This document shows positions 33,820 through 42,385 of a stretch of 64,000 nucleotides of DNA, in pieces. A model generated the notes under the pieces. The model was not told the DNA's origin and made no database searches. It saw nothing but the letters and a program-made list of their open reading frames with translations. Positions within the stretch are counted from its first letter, which is position 1. The number at the start of each line of letters is the position of its first letter. Origin of the DNA: Streptomyces sp. WP-1 (GTDB lineage Bacteria; Actinomycetota; Actinomycetes; Streptomycetales; Streptomycetaceae); the NCBI RefSeq assembly GCF_030450125.1, contig NZ_CP123923.1, positions 4,154,001 to 4,218,000 on the forward strand, in the 5' to 3' direction. Made by a program: the position numbers and the translations under genes.

Positions 33820-35588
33820 TGAGCCGCCTCCGGGCCCGTCTCCTCCGGGCCCGTCTCCTCCGGGCCCGTCTCCTCCGGGCCCGTCTCCTCCGGGCCCGTC
33901 TCCTCCGGGCCCGTCTCCTCCGGGCCCGTCACCCCCGGACCCATCTCCCCCGGACCCGTCTCCCCCGGACCCGTCTCTCCGGGGCACATTTCCCCCGGAC
34001 CCGCTCCCCGCGCACCCTGCGCACCCGTCTCGTCGTCGCCTCCGTCGTCCTGATCGCCGTCGTCTGCGCGGTGATCGGCACCGTGACCACCCTGGCCCTG
34101 CGCTCGCACCTGTACACCCAGCTGGACGGCCGGCTGGACGAGGTCGGCAAACGGGCCTCCGGTGCCTTCGCCCCGCCGGGGCAGGGCAAGGGCCCCGGCG
34201 TACCCGGCGGCGGACACGCCCCCACGGGCATCGAGCTGGGCCAGTTCGTCGCCCTGGGCCCGCAGCCGCAGTACACGGTCGTGGCCGTGGTGAGCGACGG
34301 CACCGCCACCGAGGGCAAGGTGGGCCGCAAGTCGAAGTCGGCGCCGTACATGAGCGCCCACGACCTCGACGGCGCCCAGCTCACGGCCCTCGGCGGCGTC
34401 CCCGAGGACCGCCGCGCGCACACCCTCGACCTCCCCGGCCTCGGCAGCTACCGCGCCGAGTACACCACCGGTCCCAACGGCTCCTTCTACGTGGCCATCC
34501 CGACCGGCGACACCGACGGCATCATCAACACCCTGATCCTCGTCGAGGTCTGTGTCACCGCCGCCGGGCTGCTCGCCGCCTGCCTCGCCGGGACCGTCAT
34601 CGTCGGCGTGGCCACCCGCCCGCTGCGCAGGGTCGCCGCCACCGCCACCCGTGTCTCCGAACTCCCGCTGCACACCGGCGAGGTGAACCTCAGCGAGCGC
34701 GTCCCGGACGCCGAGTGCGATCCGCACACCGAGGTCGGACAGGTCGGCGCAGCGCTGAACCGGATGCTCGACCATGTGCACGGCGCCCTGGAGGCCAGAC
34801 AGCAGAGCGAGACGCGGGTACGGCAGTTCGTCGCCGACGCCAGCCATGAACTGCGCACCCCCCTCTCCTCCATCCGCGGCTACGCCGAGCTGACCCGGCG
34901 CGGCCGTGAACAGGTCGGCCCCGACACCCGGCACGCCCTCGGGCGGATCGAGTCCGAGGCCGGGCGGATGACCCTGCTGGTGGAGGACCTGCTGCTGCTC
35001 GCCCGCCTGGACGCGGGCCGGCCGCTGGAGTTCGGGCGGACCGATCTGGTGCCGCTCGTCGTGGACACCGTCAGCGACGCCCGCGCGGCCGGCCCGGACC
35101 ACAACTGGCGGCTCGCGCTGCCCGACGAACCCGCTCCGGTCCGCGCCGACTCCGCCCGGCTCCAGCAGGTCCTGGTCAACCTGCTGGCCAACGCCCAGCG
35201 CCACACCCCGCCCGGTACGACCGTCACCGCGCGGGTGCGCCGGCAGGGGCCCTGGGTCTGCGTGGACGTCGAGGACAACGGGCCGGGAATCCCCGCTGAT
35301 TTGCTGCCGCACGTTTTCGAACGGTTCGCCCGCGGGGACTCGGCGCGGTCCCGGGCCACCGGCTCCACCGGGCTCGGGCTCGCCATCGTGCAGGCCGTCG
35401 CGGCGGCGCACGACGGCTCGGTGAGCGTGGAGAGCGCGCCCGGCAGGACCGTGTTCACCCTGCGCCTGCCCGCGCTCGGCACCCGGTCCGTCACCGGCCC
35501 CGGCGGCGTCAACTCACCTATGGAACAGGCCACTTCGGACTCACAGCCGTACCACAGCACCACCACATCGATGCGACAGGGCGCCTGA
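33819..35588 (+). CDS. Membrane sensor histidine kinase with N-terminal RARLL repeats
   Basis: A 589-residue sensor kinase. An unusual 60-residue Arg/Leu/Pro-rich cytosolic N-terminus is encoded by a minisatellite. Then come TM1 (LVVASVVLIAVVCAVIGTVTTLAL, about 73-96), an extracytoplasmic domain of about 150 residues, TM2 (IINTLILVEVCVTAAGLLAACLAGTVIVGVA), HAMP, a DHp helix with the phospho-acceptor His (VADASHELRTPLSS), and an HATPase domain with N-box LLANAQRH, DNGPGIP and STGLGLAIV. All catalytic boxes are intact. It partners with the upstream regulator. Orthologues I recall start with a short basic segment, so the repeat is an expansion. Confidence 0.9.
   Translation: MSRLRARLLRARLLRARLLRARLLRARLLRARLLRARHPRTHLPRTRLPRTRLSGAHFPRTRSPRTLRTRLVVASVVLIAVVCAVIGTVTTLALRSHLYTQLDGRLDEVGKRASGAFAPPGQGKGPGVPGGGHAPTGIELGQFVALGPQPQYTVVAVVSDGTATEGKVGRKSKSAPYMSAHDLDGAQLTALGGVPEDRRAHTLDLPGLGSYRAEYTTGPNGSFYVAIPTGDTDGIINTLILVEVCVTAAGLLAACLAGTVIVGVATRPLRRVAATATRVSELPLHTGEVNLSERVPDAECDPHTEVGQVGAALNRMLDHVHGALEARQQSETRVRQFVADASHELRTPLSSIRGYAELTRRGREQVGPDTRHALGRIESEAGRMTLLVEDLLLLARLDAGRPLEFGRTDLVPLVVDTVSDARAAGPDHNWRLALPDEPAPVRADSARLQQVLVNLLANAQRHTPPGTTVTARVRRQGPWVCVDVEDNGPGIPADLLPHVFERFARGDSARSRATGSTGLGLAIVQAVAAAHDGSVSVESAPGRTVFTLRLPALGTRSVTGPGGVNSPMEQATSDSQPYHSTTTSMRQGA
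33826..34005 (+). repeat. 15-bp in-frame minisatellite, 12 units
   Basis: Seven almost identical units of TCCTCCGGGCCCGTC (first unit 33826-33840, then 33841-33930) are followed by five diverged units (33931-34005). Each adds five residues (RARLL, then RTRLP-like). Perfect copies at one end and decayed copies at the other suggest recent expansion. Confidence 0.9.
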
Positions 35589-35589
35589 C

Positions 35590-35618
35590 AAGAGTCGGTT
35601 CCATGCGAACCGACTCTT
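35590..35618 (+). promoter_or_regulatory. Hairpin presenting the glycosyltransferase start codon in its loop
   Basis: Arms AAGAGTCGGTTC (35590-35601) and GAACCGACTCTT (35607-35618) pair perfectly over 12 bp and leave only CATGC in the loop; ATG at 35603 is the start codon. It could hide the ribosome binding region, or act as a partial terminator that lowers glycosyltransferase expression relative to the kinase. Confidence 0.6.
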
Positions 35619-36940
35619 CTCCCGACTCGCCCCCCGGCACGCTGCCGGCCCGGGAGCACCTGCCGGCCTCGGCCGCCGGCACGGCCGTCCTGGACGTGGT
35701 GATCCCCGTCTACAACGAGGAGCAGGACCTCCAGCCGTGCGTCCACCGGTTGCACGAGCATCTGACGCGCACCTTCCCCTACGCCTTCCGCATCACCATC
35801 GCGGACAACGCCTCCACCGACCGCACCCCGCTGGTCGCGGCGCGGCTGGCGGCCGAGCTGCCCGGGGTGGGCGTCGTACGGCTGGAGCAGAAGGGCCGCG
35901 GCCGGGCGCTGCGCACCGTGTGGTCCGCGTCCGAGGCGCCGGTGCTCGCCTATATGGACGTCGATCTGTCCACCGACCTCAACGCCCTGCTGCCGCTGGT
36001 CGCGCCGCTGATCTCGGGCCACTCGGACCTCGCGATCGGCTCCCGGCTCGCCCGCTCCTCCCGGGTCGTGCGCGGCCCCAAGCGCGAGCTGATCAGCCGG
36101 GCGTACAACCTGATCCTGCGCGGCTCGCTCCAGGCCCGCTTCTCGGACGCGCAGTGCGGGTTCAAGGCGATCAGAGGTGATGTGGCGCGGGTGCTGCTGC
36201 CGCTGGTGGAGGACAGCGGCTGGTTCTTCGACACCGAGATGCTGGTGCTCGCCGAGCGGGCCGGGCTGCGGATCCACGAGGTGCCGGTCGACTGGGTGGA
36301 CGACCCCGACTCCACCGTGCACATCGTGCGCACCGCGACCGAGGACCTCAAGGGCGTCTGGCGGATCGGCCGGGCGCTCGCCACCGGCTCGCTGCCGCTG
36401 GACCTGCTCGCCCGGCCGTTCGGCGACGACCCGCGCGACCGCGAGCTGACCGGCGTGCCCAAGGGGCTGGCCCGCCAGCTGATCGGCTTCTGCGTGGTCG
36501 GCGTCCTGTCGACCCTCTTCTACCTGCTGCTCTACAGCGGCTTCCGGGAGTTCTGCGGGCCGCAGACCGCCAACGCCCTCGCGCTGCTGGTCTCGGCCGT
36601 CGCCAACACGGCCGCCAACCGCCGGCTCACCTTCGGGGTGCGCGGCCGGGGCGGCGCGGTCCGCCATCAGGCGCAGGGCCTGGTGGTCTTCGCCATCGGA
36701 CTCGCCCTGACCAGCGGTTCGCTGGCCGCCCTCGACGCGGCCGGCGGCCATCCCGCGCACTCCACCGAACTGGCGGTCCTGGTCACCGCCAACCTCGCCG
36801 CGACCGTGCTGCGGTTCCTGCTCTTCCGCGCCTGGGTCTTCCCGGACCAGCGGCAGCCGTACGACACCGGAACCGGCACCGGCACGGGGCGCGGCACCGG
36901 TTCCGGCACCGACACCGACATCTCCGAAGGGTCCCGATGA
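35603..36940 (+). CDS. Polyprenyl-phosphate glycosyltransferase (GT2, Dpm1-like) fused to GtrA domain
   Basis: A 445-residue protein. The N-terminal GT2 domain (about 28-265) has VVIPVYNEEQDL, IADNASTDRT, the metal-binding Asp cluster YMDVDLSTD and QCGFKAIRGD. It should transfer a sugar, probably mannose, from a nucleotide donor to polyprenyl phosphate. The C-terminal GtrA domain (about 288-420) has four membrane helices (LIGFCVVGVLSTLFYLLLYSG and others) and is thought to flip or handle the lipid-linked sugar. The tail is a Gly/Thr repeat. The stop overlaps the next gene's ATG, an ArnT-like transferase that would use the product. Confidence 0.9.
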   Translation: MRTDSSPDSPPGTLPAREHLPASAAGTAVLDVVIPVYNEEQDLQPCVHRLHEHLTRTFPYAFRITIADNASTDRTPLVAARLAAELPGVGVVRLEQKGRGRALRTVWSASEAPVLAYMDVDLSTDLNALLPLVAPLISGHSDLAIGSRLARSSRVVRGPKRELISRAYNLILRGSLQARFSDAQCGFKAIRGDVARVLLPLVEDSGWFFDTEMLVLAERAGLRIHEVPVDWVDDPDSTVHIVRTATEDLKGVWRIGRALATGSLPLDLLARPFGDDPRDRELTGVPKGLARQLIGFCVVGVLSTLFYLLLYSGFREFCGPQTANALALLVSAVANTAANRRLTFGVRGRGGAVRHQAQGLVVFAIGLALTSGSLAALDAAGGHPAHSTELAVLVTANLAATVLRFLLFRAWVFPDQRQPYDTGTGTGTGRGTGSGTDTDISEGSR

Positions 36941-39123
36941 GCACCTCCTACGACCGCCCGCTCGACGTGCCGGAGGGGCCCGGCGACACCACCGCGGCGG
37001 GCCCGCCCCCGAACGCCGCCGCGCCCCGGCCGCCCCTCCCGCACCGGCTGTGGCGCGGGCGCCCCGAGGACCCCCGCTGGGCGCGCCCCGCCTTCCTCGG
37101 GCTGCTCGCCGCCACCCTGCTGCTCTACCTGTACAACCTGAGCGCCTCCGGCTACGCCAACTCCTTCTACGCGGCGGCCGTCCAGGCGGGCAGCGGGTCC
37201 TGGAAGGCGCTGTTCTTCGGCTCGCTGGACGCGGGCAACGCCATCACCGTCGACAAGCCCCCGGCCTCCCTGTGGCCGATGGAACTGTCGGTGCGGGTCT
37301 TCGGCCTGAACTCCTGGGCGATCCTCACGCCCGAGGTGCTGATGGGTGTGGCGACGGTGGCCGTCGTGTACGCCGCCGTGCGCCGTCGCGGCGGCCCCGT
37401 GGCCGGTCTGATCGCGGGCGCGGTGCTCGCGCTCACCCCGGTCGCGGCGCTGATGTTCCGGTTCGACAACCCGGACGCCATGCTGGCCCTTTTGATGTCG
37501 CTGGCCTGCTACCTCGTCGTACGGGCGCTGGAGGACGGCCGGACCAGGTGGCTGGTGTGGGCCGGGGCCGCGATCGGCCTCGCGTTCCTCGCCAAGACGC
37601 TCCAGGCGTTCCTGATCCTGCCGCCGCTCGCCCTGGTGTACGCGGTGTGCGCGCCGGTGCCGCTGAGGAAGCGCCTCGGTCAACTGGCCGCCGCCACACT
37701 GGCGTTGGTGGTGTCCGGGGGCTGGTGGGTGGCCATCGTCGAGCTGTGGCCGGCCTCGTCCCGCCCGTACATCGGCGGCTCGCAGCACAACAGCTTCCTC
37801 GAACTGACCTTCGGCTACAACGGGTTCGGGCGGCTGAACGGCGAGGAGACCGGCAGCGTCGGCGGGGGCGGGGCCCCCGGTGGCGGCGGTGGCGGCGGGA
37901 TGTGGGGGTCGACCGGCTGGGACCGGATGTTCGGCTCCGAGGTGGGCGGCCAGATCTCCTGGCTGCTGCCCGCCGCGCTGATCCTGCTGGTCGCGGGGCT
38001 GGTGGCGACCCGGCGGTACCGGCGTACGTCGGTCACCCGCGGTTCGTTCCTGGTCTGGGGCGGCTCGCTGCTGATGACCATGGCGGTGTTCAGCTACATG
38101 GCGGGCATCTTCCACCAGTACTACACCGTGGCTCTCGCCCCCTATCTGGCCGCCGTCGTCGGCATGGGCGCCGGGCTGCTGTGGGAGCGGCGCCGCGAGG
38201 TGTGGGCGGCGCTCGCGCTCGCCGCCGCCGTGGTGGCGGCCGCGGCCTGGGGCTATGTGCTGCTCAACCGCACGCCGACCTATCTGCCCTGGCTGAGGTG
38301 GCTGGTTCTGATCGGCGGTCTGGTGGCGGCCCTCGGCCTGGTCTTCGCCGGGCGCCTCACCCGGCCCCTCGCCCTCGGCGCGGCGGCCCTCGCCCTGGTC
38401 GCCGCGCTGGCCGGTCCCACCGCCTACACCCTGAGCACGGTGGACTCCGCGCACGAGGGCTCCATCCCGACGGCGGGCCCGGCGGGCGCGAGCATGATGG
38501 GCTTCGGCGGCGGCCGGGGCCCGGGCGGCGGCCGGACCGGCGGCGCCCGGGGCGGCTTCGGCGGCGGAGGCATGCCGGGCCGACAGGGCCAGCAGGGCCA
38601 GCAGGGTGTGCCCGGCGGGGGCCAGGGCAGGCCGGGCGGGCAGAACGGGAACGGGTTCCCGGGCCTCGGCGGCGACCTCGCCGGCGGCTTCCCGGGCGGT
38701 GCCCGCGAGGGCGCGGGCGGTGCCGGAGGCTTCGGCGGCCTGCTGAACGGCGCGGACGTCGGCTCGGCGGCCAAGTCACTGCTGAAGAAGGACGCCTCCC
38801 GGTACACCTGGGTCGCCGCGTCCATCGGTTCGCAGAACGCGGCCAGCTACCAACTCGCCACCGGTGACCCGGTGATGGCGATCGGCGGCTTCAACGGCAC
38901 CGACCCGTCGCCGACCCTCGCCCAGTTCGAGAAGTACGTGGCCGACGGCCGGATCCACTACTTCATCGCCGGCGGCGGCATGGGCCAGGGCGGCGAGGGC
39001 ACCGGACGCGGTGGCGCGAGCGGCACCGGCTCGCAGATCAGCTCCTGGGTGCAGAGCAACTTCAAGAAGGTCACCGTGGGTTCGGCCACCTTCTACGACC
39101 TCACCCGGCGCACCGGAAACTGA
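36937..39123 (+). CDS. ArnT-like (GT39/GT83-type) membrane glycosyltransferase
   Basis: A 728-residue protein with about 11 membrane helices (about 50-490). Family marks include YANSFYAAAVQAG, the first-loop Asp motif DAGNAITVDKPPASLW and FRFDNPDAMLALLM. It probably transfers a sugar from a polyprenyl carrier to an extracytoplasmic acceptor. After the last helix comes a strikingly Gly-rich, collagen-like stretch (about 510-610, GGRGPGGGRTGGARGGFGGG and QGQQGQQG), then a folded C-terminal domain (ASRYTWVAASIGSQNAASYQ...). It is coupled by a 4-bp overlap to the GT2-GtrA gene and lies downstream of the two-component pair. Confidence 0.88.
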   Translation: MSTSYDRPLDVPEGPGDTTAAGPPPNAAAPRPPLPHRLWRGRPEDPRWARPAFLGLLAATLLLYLYNLSASGYANSFYAAAVQAGSGSWKALFFGSLDAGNAITVDKPPASLWPMELSVRVFGLNSWAILTPEVLMGVATVAVVYAAVRRRGGPVAGLIAGAVLALTPVAALMFRFDNPDAMLALLMSLACYLVVRALEDGRTRWLVWAGAAIGLAFLAKTLQAFLILPPLALVYAVCAPVPLRKRLGQLAAATLALVVSGGWWVAIVELWPASSRPYIGGSQHNSFLELTFGYNGFGRLNGEETGSVGGGGAPGGGGGGGMWGSTGWDRMFGSEVGGQISWLLPAALILLVAGLVATRRYRRTSVTRGSFLVWGGSLLMTMAVFSYMAGIFHQYYTVALAPYLAAVVGMGAGLLWERRREVWAALALAAAVVAAAAWGYVLLNRTPTYLPWLRWLVLIGGLVAALGLVFAGRLTRPLALGAAALALVAALAGPTAYTLSTVDSAHEGSIPTAGPAGASMMGFGGGRGPGGGRTGGARGGFGGGGMPGRQGQQGQQGVPGGGQGRPGGQNGNGFPGLGGDLAGGFPGGAREGAGGAGGFGGLLNGADVGSAAKSLLKKDASRYTWVAASIGSQNAASYQLATGDPVMAIGGFNGTDPSPTLAQFEKYVADGRIHYFIAGGGMGQGGEGTGRGGASGTGSQISSWVQSNFKKVTVGSATFYDLTRRTGN

Positions 39124-39267
39124 GAGGAATCAGCGGAGCGGGTCCGCGTCTAAGTGCCGGGGGAGGTGGGTAACGGCACAGGGACGCGGGCCCGTTCCCC
39201 CACGCCGCCGACCCCTGGCAGCTCGGACAGCGGCGGCGTGCGGCCGGAGACAGAGGAAGGTGCGCCG

Positions 39268-40023
39268 GTGGCGAAGACGGCGGGGCGGACGGCGGGGGAC
39301 AGCGTGTGGCTCCAGGAGAAGCCCCGGCGCGGCGGACGCGGCGGGCAGCCCTCCCCCCTCGACCGGGAGCGGATCACCGCCGCGTCCGTGCGCCTCCTGG
39401 ACGCGGAGGGCCTCGCGAAGTTCGCCATGCGCCGCCTCGCCGCCGAGCTGCACGTCACCGCGATGTCCCTGTACTGGTACGTCGACACCAAGGACGACCT
39501 GCTCGAACTCGCCCTGGACGCGGTCTACGGCGAGCTGCGCCTGCCCGGCGAGGACGACGCGGCCGACTGGCGGGAGCGGCTGCGGGCCCTGGCCGCCGAG
39601 TACCGGAGCCTGCTGGTGCGCCACCCCTGGCTGTCCCGGCTGGCGGGCCAGTACCTGAACATCGGCCCCCACTCGCTGGACTTCTCCCGCAGCGTGCAGC
39701 GCACCCTCGGCCGCTCCGGGCTGCCCCCGCACCGGGTGATGGGCGCGATCTCGGCCGTCTTCCAGTTCGTGTACGGATTCGGCACGAAAGAAGCCCAGTT
39801 CATGTGCCGGATCGCGGACTCCGGGCTGACCCCGGACGACTACTACCGGCAGGCCAGGGACTCGGTCCGGCAGGACCCGCACACCGCGGACTTCGTCCAG
39901 GAGTCCCGGCAGATCCTGGAGGCCCGCGGCCGGGGCACGGTCGCCGAGCTGATGGACCGTGACTTCACCTTCGCCCTGGACCTGCTGATCGCGGGCATCG
40001 AGGCGATGGTCGAACGGGGCTGA
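39268..40023 (+). CDS. TetR/AcrR family regulator
   Basis: A 251-residue repressor-type protein. The HTH lies at about 40-80 (ITAASVRLLDAEGLAKFAMRRLAAELHVTAMSLYWYVDTKDDLLELALD) and is followed by a helical ligand domain of the TetR_C class (FSRSVQRTLGRSGLPPHRVMGAISAVFQFVYGFG). The GTG at 39268 follows GAGGAAGG. The target is not evident; no operator repeat was seen next to it, and the neighbour convergent to it is a flavin-type oxidoreductase. Confidence 0.85.
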   Translation: MAKTAGRTAGDSVWLQEKPRRGGRGGQPSPLDRERITAASVRLLDAEGLAKFAMRRLAAELHVTAMSLYWYVDTKDDLLELALDAVYGELRLPGEDDAADWRERLRALAAEYRSLLVRHPWLSRLAGQYLNIGPHSLDFSRSVQRTLGRSGLPPHRVMGAISAVFQFVYGFGTKEAQFMCRIADSGLTPDDYYRQARDSVRQDPHTADFVQESRQILEARGRGTVAELMDRDFTFALDLLIAGIEAMVERG

Positions 40024-40038
40024 CCCCGCTCCGCCCCC

Positions 40039-40509
40039 TCACTCCCCGCCGGCCAGCCGCGCCGGGAACCCCCCGGTCGCCACCGGTCCCCACCGCTCGG
40101 GCGTCACCCGGATGATCGACTTGCCCTGCTCGCGCATGGCCGCCCGGTACTCGTCCCAGTCGGGGTGCTCACCGGCGATGTTCCGGTAGTACTCGACCAG
40201 CGGCTCCACCGAGTCGGGGGTGTCGACGACCTCGGCGGTGCCGTCGACCTGCACCCAGGGGCCGTTCCAGTCGTCGCTGAGGACGAGCAGGCTCACCCGC
40301 GCATCGCGCTTGGCATTGCGGGTCTTGGCCCGCTCCGGGTACGTCGAGACCACGATCCGGCCCGAGTCGTCCACCCCGCAGGTCAGCGGGGAGGCCTGCG
40401 GGGAGCCGTCGGCGCGGCGGGTGATCAGCAGCGCCCGGTGGCGGGGTCGTACGAAGTCCAGCAGCTCGTCCAGGGAGACACGGGTGTTCGTCGCGATGTT
40501 CGGTGCCAT
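40039..40509 (-). CDS. PPOX-class F420-dependent oxidoreductase
   Basis: A 156-residue split-barrel flavin/deazaflavin enzyme. The fold is visible in HRALLITRRADGSPQASPLTCGVDDSGRIVVSTYPERAKTRNAKRDARVSLLVLSDD and the C-terminal IIRVTPERWGPVATGG. Actinobacterial members use F420 or FMN to reduce diverse substrates. The ATG at 40509 is preceded by a modest site. The stop lies 16 bp from the stop of the TetR gene, so the two are convergent. Confidence 0.85.
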   Translation of the reverse strand: MAPNIATNTRVSLDELLDFVRPRHRALLITRRADGSPQASPLTCGVDDSGRIVVSTYPERAKTRNAKRDARVSLLVLSDDWNGPWVQVDGTAEVVDTPDSVEPLVEYYRNIAGEHPDWDEYRAAMREQGKSIIRVTPERWGPVATGGFPARLAGGE

Positions 40510-40653
40510 GGCCGCAGCCTAGAACGCTCCCGGCCGCCGCGCGCCGCGCCGGAGGAAGGTCACTTCACCGCAATGGAGCAGCTAAAGTTCTTCTGTCCTG
40601 TGCTCGCAGTCGGGAATGTGCTGCGGAGCTCTCCTGCGCATGGCCGTACGGTC

Positions 40654-41394
40654 ATGTCATCCGAGAGGTTCGTGGTGGCCGCGTCCGACTTTTCCCTGCC
40701 CGACACCCCCGCGTACGACTTTTCCGCGTACGACGTCGTCGAGGCGACCCGTTCCCCCGGCGCTCTCGACCTGGCCGAGGCCCTGACGGCCGCCGCCCGC
40801 GAGCTGCACGAGAGCGCCTCCCCCGGTGCCGCCCTCGACACGGCGGTCCGGCTCGCGGTGCATCTGCTGCCCGGCGCCGAACACGCCGGGGTCTGCGAGA
40901 TCGAGCGGGGGGAGAGCCTGCGCACGGTCGCCTGGAGCCATGACATCGTGCGCGCCGCCGGCACCCCCGACCTGCCGCACTGGGAGCGGCTGTGGGACGC
41001 GCCGGTGGTCCGGGTCGCGGACAGCGGCGGCGCGGACGGCGAACCGCAGGAGCTGCGCTCGGTGCTGTCGATGCGGCTGCGCGCCGACCGGCGCCGGCTG
41101 ACGGTGCTCACCGCCTACTCCCGGGAGCCCGGCGCCTTCGACGAGACGGCGGCCCGGCTCGGCCGGCTGTTCACCGCGCAGGTGAGCCTCGCCCTGAACT
41201 CCGTGACCGTACGCGAGCAGTTGACGGCGGCCATGCACACCCGGGACCTGATCGGACAGGCCACCGGCATCCTGATGGAGCGCCTGGACATCGACGCCCA
41301 GGCCGCCTTCGAGAGCCTGGTGCGCGCCTCCCAGCGGGAGAACGTCAAGCTCCGCGACCTGGCCCGGCGCATCGTGGGCGCGACGGACAACTAG
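40654..41394 (+). CDS. GAF-ANTAR domain protein
   Basis: About 246 residues. A GAF-like sensor (about 40-175) precedes a C-terminal ANTAR domain (about 185-246: REQLTAAMHTRDLIGQATGILMERLDIDAQAAFESLVRASQRENVKLRDLARRIV), which binds paired hexaloop RNAs to prevent transcription termination. The start is uncertain: ATG at 40654 lacks a ribosome binding site, while GTG at 40675 follows GAGAGG. A long terminator hairpin follows the stop. Confidence 0.88.
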   Translation: MSSERFVVAASDFSLPDTPAYDFSAYDVVEATRSPGALDLAEALTAAARELHESASPGAALDTAVRLAVHLLPGAEHAGVCEIERGESLRTVAWSHDIVRAAGTPDLPHWERLWDAPVVRVADSGGADGEPQELRSVLSMRLRADRRRLTVLTAYSREPGAFDETAARLGRLFTAQVSLALNSVTVREQLTAAMHTRDLIGQATGILMERLDIDAQAAFESLVRASQRENVKLRDLARRIVGATDN

Positions 41395-41410
41395 CGCGCT
41401 CCGCGGAACG

Positions 41411-41451
41411 GGAGGAGCCCGCCGACCGGCATCCGGTCGGCGGGCTCCTCC
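41411..41451. terminator. Bidirectional terminator
   Basis: 19-bp perfect arms (GGAGGAGCCCGCCGACCGG and complement) with a three-base CAT loop lie between the convergent ANTAR and YceI genes. Confidence 0.85.
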
Positions 41452-41461
41452 GCGCCGTGGC

Positions 41462-42283
41462 TCAGGCGGCCGGCAGGCTGTCGCCCTGTACCGCCTGGAT
41501 GTCCAGCTGGACCTTCAGCGTGGTGCCGATGGCGGCGATTCCGGCCTGGAGGACCTGGTTGTAGTTCATCGCGAAGTCCTCGCGGTGCAGCTCCGCCGTG
41601 GCCCGGAACGCGGCGCGGGTGCCGCCCCAGGGGTCGGCGCCGGTGCCGAGGTAGGCGAGGTCCAGGTCGACCTGGCGGACCACGCCGTGCAGGGCCAGCT
41701 CGCCGTGCACGGTCCAGCGGTCCGTCCCGGCCTGGCTCAGCCCGGTGGAGCGGTAGGTGATCTCCGGGTGGTTCTCGGTGTCGAGGAAGTCACCGGAGCG
41801 CAGATGCGTGTCCCGCATGCCGTTGCCGGTGTCGATGGACCCGGCCCTGATCACCGCCTCCACCCGGGACTTGGCGATGTCGTCCGGCGCGATCTCGATG
41901 ATGCCGCCGAACTCCGTGAACCGGCCGTGCACGCTGGAGATCCCCAGGTGCTGGGCGACCGCGGCGACCGAGGAGTGCGCCGGGTCGATGGTCCAGGGGC
42001 CGGGCGGGGGCAGCTCGGTGCCGCCCTGCCGGGCCAGGGTCACGGCGCCGATCTCGGCGCGGCCGCTCGCGGTGACGATCGCGCTGGACGCGGCCGGCGC
42101 GTACCCCACGGCGGTCACGATCACGGTGTACGCCCCCGGGGCCAGCTCGGTGGTGTCCCGTACGGCCCCCTCGGCGTCCGCCTCGGCCCGCAGCACCTGC
42201 GTACCGGTCATGTCGGTCACCGTGACGACCGCGTGCGACACGGCCCACCCGTCCCGCGTACGGATCTTCGCGGTCAGTCCCAT
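41462..42283 (-). CDS. YceI-family protein with N-terminal carboxypeptidase-regulatory-like domain
   Basis: A 273-residue protein. An N-terminal beta-sandwich of the CarboxypepD_reg type (about 1-85, with GAYTVIVTAVGYAPAASSAIV) is fused to a YceI lipocalin-like domain (about 95-273: WTIDPAHSSVAAVAQHLGISSVHGRF... SGDFLDTENHPEITYRS... LHGVVRQVDLDLAY). YceI proteins bind polyprenoid or similar lipids. There is no signal peptide. The ATG at 42283 follows AGGGAG. It lies 102 bp downstream of an MFS pump bearing three domains of the same regulatory type, suggesting a shared operon and function. Confidence 0.82.
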   Translation of the reverse strand: MGLTAKIRTRDGWAVSHAVVTVTDMTGTQVLRAEADAEGAVRDTTELAPGAYTVIVTAVGYAPAASSAIVTASGRAEIGAVTLARQGGTELPPPGPWTIDPAHSSVAAVAQHLGISSVHGRFTEFGGIIEIAPDDIAKSRVEAVIRAGSIDTGNGMRDTHLRSGDFLDTENHPEITYRSTGLSQAGTDRWTVHGELALHGVVRQVDLDLAYLGTGADPWGGTRAAFRATAELHREDFAMNYNQVLQAGIAAIGTTLKVQLDIQAVQGDSLPAA

Positions 42284-42385
42284 CCCGTTTTCTCCCTGCG
42301 AGGCCATGCAAATCGGTCATAAGAAACCGGCCCGTGGCGCCGGGCAGCTCCGCTCGGAGCGTGCCCTGCCACGGGCCGGGTGGAA

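Noticed and set aside
33826..34005. Possible CRISPR array
   Set aside because: Units are 15 bp with no spacers and lie inside a coding frame. There are no cas genes in the window.
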